Of a stretch of DNA of 64,000 bases, positions 63,043 through 64,000 are shown one piece after another (the first letter of the stretch is position 1; every line of letters begins with the position of its first letter). The DNA lies in NCBI GenBank assembly GCA_023417775.1, contig JAEZEJ010000145.1, positions 23,152 through 87,151 of the forward strand. The letters are read 5' to 3'. Both the position numbers and the translations under genes were made by a program. The DNA comes from Actinomycetes bacterium. Its GTDB lineage: Bacteria > Actinomycetota > Actinomycetes > Propionibacteriales > Nocardioidaceae. The notes under the pieces are model-generated. The model worked only from the letters and a program-made list of their open reading frames with translations. It was not told the DNA's origin and ran no database searches.

Positions 63043-63930
63043 TCAGCCTTCGAGGGCCGCGAGCCGCTCCTCGGCATCGGTGAGCTTGTCACCGTCGACC
63101 GCGACGACGCGATGGAACCAGGTGATGGCCTCGTCCTCACGCCCGGCGGCCAACAGGGTGTCCGCATAGGCATAGCGCAGGCGAGCGACCCAGTCGGCGC
63201 GATTCTTGCTCATCAGGTTCTCGGCCTCGAGGAGCTGCAGCGCGGCCTCCACCTGACCCATGTCCCGACGGGCGCCGGCGACCACGATGGTCAGCTCCGC
63301 GTTGCCGCTCTCGTCCAGCTGCGCCCGGATATCGGCGGTGTCGTACTCGAGGGCCTTCTGGGGACGCTTCAGCGCACGCTCGCAGTCGGCCATCATCGGG
63401 GCGTAGATGAGACGTCCCGTGATCCGGCGGGCCGCCCGGAACTCCGACAGCGCCTCCGACCAGTGGCCGAGGGCATAGGCCGTCTCGCCCGTGGCCTCGC
63501 GCACGAGGCCGTTGCGCATCGCCCGCGCACGAGCCGCCAGAGCGTGCTGGTGTGCCAGCTCGGGGTCCTCCTGCAGCAGCGAACCGGCCATGACCAGGTG
63601 GCGCGCGACCTTGTCGGCGAGCTTCGGCGGGATATTCTGCAGTTCCTGACGCGCGAAGCGGTCCAGGTCCTTGGCGCTGACATCATCGGGGATCGAAGGA
63701 CCGTCATAGACCTTCTGCGCCTCGGTACGCTCCGGCGGCGCCTGGCGACGATCGCGGGATGGACCTCCGGGCCGACCGCCGCGCCCTTGTGCTGGCTTAC
63801 CGTCTCGACCGGGCTTGCCGTCGTTGCCGGGACGACCGCGCCCTCCGCCGGGCCGCCCGGACTGCGGGCGCTGGTTGCCGCCGGGGCCTCCGCGGCCCTG
63901 GCCCTGACGTGGTCTCTTCGATTCAGCCAT
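63043..63930 (-). CDS. TPR-like protein with basic disordered N-terminus
   Basis: 295 residues from ATG 63930. About the first 80 residues are Gly/Arg/Pro/Gln-rich (RPGGGRGRPGNDGKPGRDG), then a helical part with tetratricopeptide-like repeats (ALAARARAMRNGLVREATGETA, ALGHWSEALSEFRAARRITG, YAYADTLLAAGREDEAITWF). Such proteins are common in actinobacteria near proA; function unknown, RNA or ribosome contact via the basic tail is possible. Confidence 0.85.
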   Translation of the reverse strand: MAESKRPRQGQGRGGPGGNQRPQSGRPGGGRGRPGNDGKPGRDGKPAQGRGGRPGGPSRDRRQAPPERTEAQKVYDGPSIPDDVSAKDLDRFARQELQNIPPKLADKVARHLVMAGSLLQEDPELAHQHALAARARAMRNGLVREATGETAYALGHWSEALSEFRAARRITGRLIYAPMMADCERALKRPQKALEYDTADIRAQLDESGNAELTIVVAGARRDMGQVEAALQLLEAENLMSKNRADWVARLRYAYADTLLAAGREDEAITWFHRVVAVDGDKLTDAEERLAALEG

Positions 63931-63959
63931 AGTACTTCCTTGATACACCCGGGAAATGC

Positions 63960-64000
63960 GGCGAGGGGGCCCCCCCGAAGGTGGGGGGGGGGGGGCGGGG
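63960..64000. other. G-rich low-complexity contig end
   Basis: The last bases are almost only G (and C), including long G-runs interrupted by single bases, right at the window end. No biological feature is apparent. It looks like an assembly or sequencing artefact at a contig end, where two-colour chemistry reads no signal as G. Confidence 0.7.

Overview
The window is high-GC DNA with dense genes, frequent GTG/TTG starts and ATGA overlaps. Its families (SCO6880, DUF6112, DUF4913, CGNR zinc finger, CsoR, MetS) and the order proA - small membrane gene - nadD - rsfS - histidine phosphatase - tRNA-Ala indicate an actinobacterium (Actinomycetota). I cannot name the genus from the sequence alone. 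The right end finishes in a G-rich low-complexity tail that looks like a contig end.

Layout. (1) 1-11526: the right part of an integrative conjugative element (ICE). It holds a type IV secretion operon (DUF6112 pilin-like protein, TrbL/VirB6-like protein, SCO6880 protein, VirB4 ATPase, VirD4 coupling protein), an SSB, a DUF4913 protein and a serine recombinase whose last codons and stop lie inside a tRNA gene with anticodon UAA. The relaxase and left end are outside the window. (2) 11.5-20.2 kb: chromosomal genes: 2-hydroxyacid dehydrogenase, Ppx/GppA phosphatase, an MFS exporter, a DUF2975/Xre pair behind a large palindrome, an NSS transporter with its MetS-type small subunit, and a large ATP-binding LuxR regulator. 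(3) 20.2-28.1 kb: a probable hexosamine exopolysaccharide locus: GT2 synthase divergent from nucleotide-sugar dehydrogenase, epimerase, GlmS, secreted polysaccharide deacetylase and an unknown secreted protein. (4) 28.1-34.0 kb: a copper operon with a clear CsoR box, CopZ, a His-rich membrane protein, CopA, CopB and CsoR. (5) 34.1-37.4 kb: a minus-strand operon of a membrane protein, a tiny membrane protein, a 63-residue Gly/Asp/His repeat peptide, a JmjC/cupin oxygenase and a sucrase/ferredoxin-like protein. This is my best candidate for an undescribed peptide-modification system. (6) 37.5-45.8 kb: signalling cluster with a NarL-type regulator, a histidine kinase, a kinase-like protein that has lost its catalytic residues, a CheY-like protein and a PAS hybrid-type sensor kinase, enclosing a pyruvoyl arginine decarboxylase plus GNAT pair. 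(7) 46-52 kb: CGNR protein, TetR-SDR-SnoaL unit, and GadB-GadC acid resistance. (8) 52.1-59.8 kb: a decayed mobile island ending at tRNA-Ala, with two serine-recombinase fragments, an IS3 OrfA fragment, a relaxase C-terminal fragment, broken TetR, CsoR and MFS genes, and intact ClbS-like, TetR, lipoprotein adenosine deaminase and haloacid dehalogenase genes. (9) 59.8-64 kb: conserved housekeeping block.

The two recombinase/tRNA junctions (11.5 kb and 59.8 kb) share the same geometry, so the two islands were probably delivered by related elements, one still intact at this end and one decayed. No rRNA, CRISPR array or replication origin was seen. All identifications rest on motif reading by eye; no database search was possible.
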